Under the pieces are notes generated by a model, which worked only from the letters and a program-made list of their open reading frames with translations, was not told the origin of the DNA and did no database searches. From NCBI GenBank assembly GCA_003539375.1, contig DPPH01000243.1, positions 1 to 7,449 of the forward strand: DNA of 7,449 nt, read 5' to 3'. This DNA comes from Clostridiales bacterium (GTDB lineage Bacteria > Bacillota > Clostridia > Tissierellales > Dethiosulfatibacteraceae). The first letter of the stretch is position 1. Every line of letters starts with the position of its first letter. Below are positions 5,601 through 7,449 of this stretch, piece after piece. Both the position numbers and the translations under genes were made by a program.

Positions 5601-6287
5601 CTATTCTTCAAAGGCTATTTTATTTATAACATAAGATGCCAGTAAAAGTCCAGCAGAACCAGGAACAAAGGATGTGCTTCCTAGTTTTTTATCTACAGTT
5701 TCTACTGGTTTTTCTTTTGAAAACACAGTATCTAGGGATAAAATTCCTAACCTTTTAAGTTCTTTTCTCATTTTCTTTGCTAAAGGACAGTTAAAAGTTT
5801 TAAAAATATCATCAATAGTTAGCATTTGTGGGTTAATCCTATTGCCGGTACCCATACAGCTTACAACCGGAATATTATTATCCCTACAGTATTTAATGAT
5901 AGCTAACTTTGCCTTTACATCGTCTACAGCATCTATAACATAGTCGTAATTTATATTGAAAAATCCTTCTATATTAGAATCTGTAACTTTCTCTCCCCTA
6001 GCTACAATATTTGTATCCTTACAGTGTTTTTTGATATTTTCTTTTAAAACATCTACTTTCTTTTTTCCAATATTATCGTAGTTGGAATAAAGCTGTCTAT
6101 TTAAGTTGGATACTTCGTAGATATCGTAATCAACAATAGTTAGATTTTTTATAAAGTTTCTTGAAATAGATTCGGCGGCTACACTACCTACGCCGCCTAG
6201 TCCAAATATTATTATGTTAGAATCTTTTATTTTTTTAATTTTATCCTTATATATTAATTCGCTTCTCTGATATGGTTTATTATTCAA
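5601..6287 (-). CDS. tcdA: tRNA threonylcarbamoyladenosine dehydratase (TcdA/CsdL, E1-like ThiF fold)
   Basis: TcdA uses ATP to cyclise the t6A37 modification of ANN-decoding tRNAs to ct6A. The 228 residues show the E1-like adenylation fold: entry motif YQRSELIY (6-13), nucleotide loop GLGGVGS (29-35), acidic VDYD (52-55), SNLNRQLYS (60-68) with the Asn/Arg pair of the active site, YDYVIDAVDD (114-123), CMGTGNRINP (144-153) and a late SFVPGSAGLLLASYVI (206-221). There is no zinc-binding CxxC pair, unlike ThiF/MoeB, and no ubiquitin-like partner gene nearby. The region NCPLAKKMRKELKRLGI has Cys167 where other members, as I recall, have Asp. The start is TTG at 6287-6285: an in-frame TAA lies immediately before it, and no ATG or GTG occurs before the conserved RSEL motif. 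It overlaps aspS by 8 bases. ThiF-like proteins of other function remain possible, but aspS-tcdA adjacency is well known in Firmicutes. Confidence 0.92.
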   Translation of the reverse strand: MNNKPYQRSELIYKDKIKKIKDSNIIIFGLGGVGSVAAESISRNFIKNLTIVDYDIYEVSNLNRQLYSNYDNIGKKKVDVLKENIKKHCKDTNIVARGEKVTDSNIEGFFNINYDYVIDAVDDVKAKLAIIKYCRDNNIPVVSCMGTGNRINPQMLTIDDIFKTFNCPLAKKMRKELKRLGILSLDTVFSKEKPVETVDKKLGSTSFVPGSAGLLLASYVINKIAFEE

Positions 6288-7449
6288 TTATCTTCAATCC
6301 TAACTCTTCTAATTGTTTTTTGTCTACGTCTGTTGGAGCATTAGACAGTAGACAGGTTGCTTTTTGAGTCTTCGGAAAAGCTATTACGTCTCTGATATTT
6401 TTAGAATCAGTAAGAGTCATAATAAGTCTATCTAAACCAAAAGCAATGCCTCCATGTGGAGGAACTCCGTATTTAAAAGCATCTAGTAGGAAGCCAAATT
6501 TTCTGTCAGCTTCTTCTTCTGTAATACCTAAAACCCTAAACATTCTATTTTGAAGTTTAGAATTTGTTATCCTTATACTTCCTCCCCCAAGTTCTTCTCC
6601 ATTAATAACTAAATCGTAAGCCTTTGCTTTTACAGAACCAGGGTCGGTTTCTAATTTATCCATATCTTCATCTGTAGGACTTGTGAAAGGATGGTGTTTA
6701 GCGGCATATCTTCCTTCTTCTTCATCATATTCCAGTAAAGGAAATTCTGTAATCCATAGCATCTCAAACACATCATTGTTTATTAGGTCTAAATCTTCTG
6801 CTATTTTCTTTCTTAAAGCTCCTAAAGCATTATTTACGTTATTATTTTCATCTGCTACTACAAATACTATATCCTTTTCTTTAAGATCTAAATCCTTTAT
6901 GATAGTGTCTAGTTCTTCTTTAGATAAGAATTTGTTAATAGGGGAATCTAGCGACCCATCTTCATATTTAAACCAGGCTAATCCTTTAGCATTATAGGTC
7001 TTGATATATTTTTCCAATTTAGAAATCTTATTTCTTGAAAATTCTTTAGATTTACCTTCTACTACAATTCCCTTAACGGATTTGCCTTTTTTTGTATTAC
7101 TTTTAAAAGCATTAAATTTAGAATTTTCAAACATGTATGTAAGATTTTTGAATTCAAATCCAAATCTCAAGTCAGGTTTGTCTGTACCGTACCTATTCAT
7201 TGCTTCTGTATAAGTCATTCTTTTAATAGGTGTATCAACTTCATAGTCTAATACTTCTTTAAAAATTCTTTTTACCAACTCTTCATTTATTTTAATTATA
7301 TCTTCTTCATCTACAAAAGACATTTCCATATCAAGTTGAGTAAATTCCGGCTGTCTGTTTGCTCTTAGATCTTCATCTCTAAAACACTTAGCTATCTGAT
7401 AGTATCTATCATATCCTGATACCATAAGAAGCTGTTTGAAAATTTGCGG
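6280..7449 (-). CDS. aspS: Aspartyl-tRNA synthetase, C-terminal two-thirds (5' end outside window)
   Basis: The frame is open to the right edge, and codons before the first in-window Met (7425) encode PQIFKQLL, a conserved AspRS segment, so that Met is not the start. About 389 of an expected 590 or so residues are visible. Class II motif 2 (CFRDEDLRANRQPEFTQ, with the ATP-binding Arg) lies near visible residues 22-40, followed by the bacterial-type insertion (GAD) domain across the middle, and motif 3 GIAFGLDRLIMTL about 50 residues before the end. YGVPPHGG precedes motif 3. The missing N-terminus holds the anticodon-binding OB fold, so whether the enzyme is discriminating or also charges tRNA-Asn cannot be judged. 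The enzyme attaches aspartate to tRNA-Asp in the cytoplasm. It is the most upstream gene visible in the unit; hisS often precedes it in Firmicutes. The stop TAA overlaps the tcdA start region by 8 bases. Confidence 0.98.
   Translation of the reverse strand, partial: PQIFKQLLMVSGYDRYYQIAKCFRDEDLRANRQPEFTQLDMEMSFVDEEDIIKINEELVKRIFKEVLDYEVDTPIKRMTYTEAMNRYGTDKPDLRFGFEFKNLTYMFENSKFNAFKSNTKKGKSVKGIVVEGKSKEFSRNKISKLEKYIKTYNAKGLAWFKYEDGSLDSPINKFLSKEELDTIIKDLDLKEKDIVFVVADENNNVNNALGALRKKIAEDLDLINNDVFEMLWITEFPLLEYDEEEGRYAAKHHPFTSPTDEDMDKLETDPGSVKAKAYDLVINGEELGGGSIRITNSKLQNRMFRVLGITEEEADRKFGFLLDAFKYGVPPHGGIAFGLDRLIMTLTDSKNIRDVIAFPKTQKATCLLSNAPTDVDKKQLEELGLKIIE
6285..6287 (-). promoter_or_regulatory. TTG start codon of tcdA inside the end of aspS
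   Basis: The codons read TAA TTG AAT AAT AAA CCA in the tcdA frame, so translation cannot begin further upstream. AGGA about ten bases upstream (within aspS) is the only Shine-Dalgarno candidate. Rare start plus weak site suggests low, coupled expression from aspS ribosomes. Confidence 0.75.

Noticed and set aside
7423..7425. Met codon as the start of aspS
   Set aside because: The eight codons to its right encode a conserved AspRS segment in frame, and the protein would lack its anticodon-binding domain; the gene runs past the window edge.
1..7449. Mobile elements, CRISPR arrays, defence genes or tRNA/rRNA genes
   Set aside because: Genes are packed with gaps under 100 bases, all on one strand, with no transposase, spaced repeats or structured RNA gene visible.

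Overview
The window is AT-rich and fully coding on the minus strand, so genes are read from the right edge to the left. Spacing is tight (overlaps or gaps of 4-14 bases), Shine-Dalgarno sequences are strong and AGGAGG-like, and the protein types (RarA, three-cysteine IscR, stand-alone IscS plus IscU/NifU, RseC next to a CsoR-family repressor) fit a low-GC anaerobic Firmicute of the Clostridia/Tissierellia kind. I cannot name the genus.

Two transcription units are visible. The first (7449 down to about 1825) contains aspS (5' part outside the window), tcdA, an RseC-family membrane protein, a CsoR/CstR-family repressor, glyA, rarA and an unrecognised 165-residue ORF. It ends in an intrinsic terminator whose stem contains the last ORF's stop codon. 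No internal promoter or riboswitch was found in it; the short junctions leave little room for one.

The second unit starts about ten bases further on, at a near-consensus sigma-A promoter (TTGACA, 17 bases, TATACT). It runs iscR, iscS, then the start of an IscU/NifU scaffold gene cut by the left edge. Two 25-base elements resembling IscR type 1 sites bracket the -10 box, which suggests that IscR controls its own iron-sulfur assembly operon.

The gene order matches, from memory, the Bacillus subtilis backbone aspS-yrvM(tcdA)-yrvN(rarA)-cymR-yrvO(cysteine desulfurase)-mnmA. Here rseC, csoR-like and glyA are inserted between tcdA and rarA, the 165-residue ORF sits between rarA and the Rrf2 regulator gene, and iscU follows iscS. 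By that synteny hisS may lie beyond the right edge and mnmA beyond the left.

Functionally the window joins protein synthesis and tRNA modification (AspRS, TcdA), one-carbon metabolism (GlyA), replication-fork maintenance (RarA) and sulfur/iron-sulfur handling (IscS, IscU, IscR, possibly a persulfide-type CsoR relative and a cysteine-rich RseC protein). There are no mobile elements, CRISPR arrays, RNA genes or long non-coding stretches. It is mostly a conserved housekeeping region; the points of interest are regulatory.
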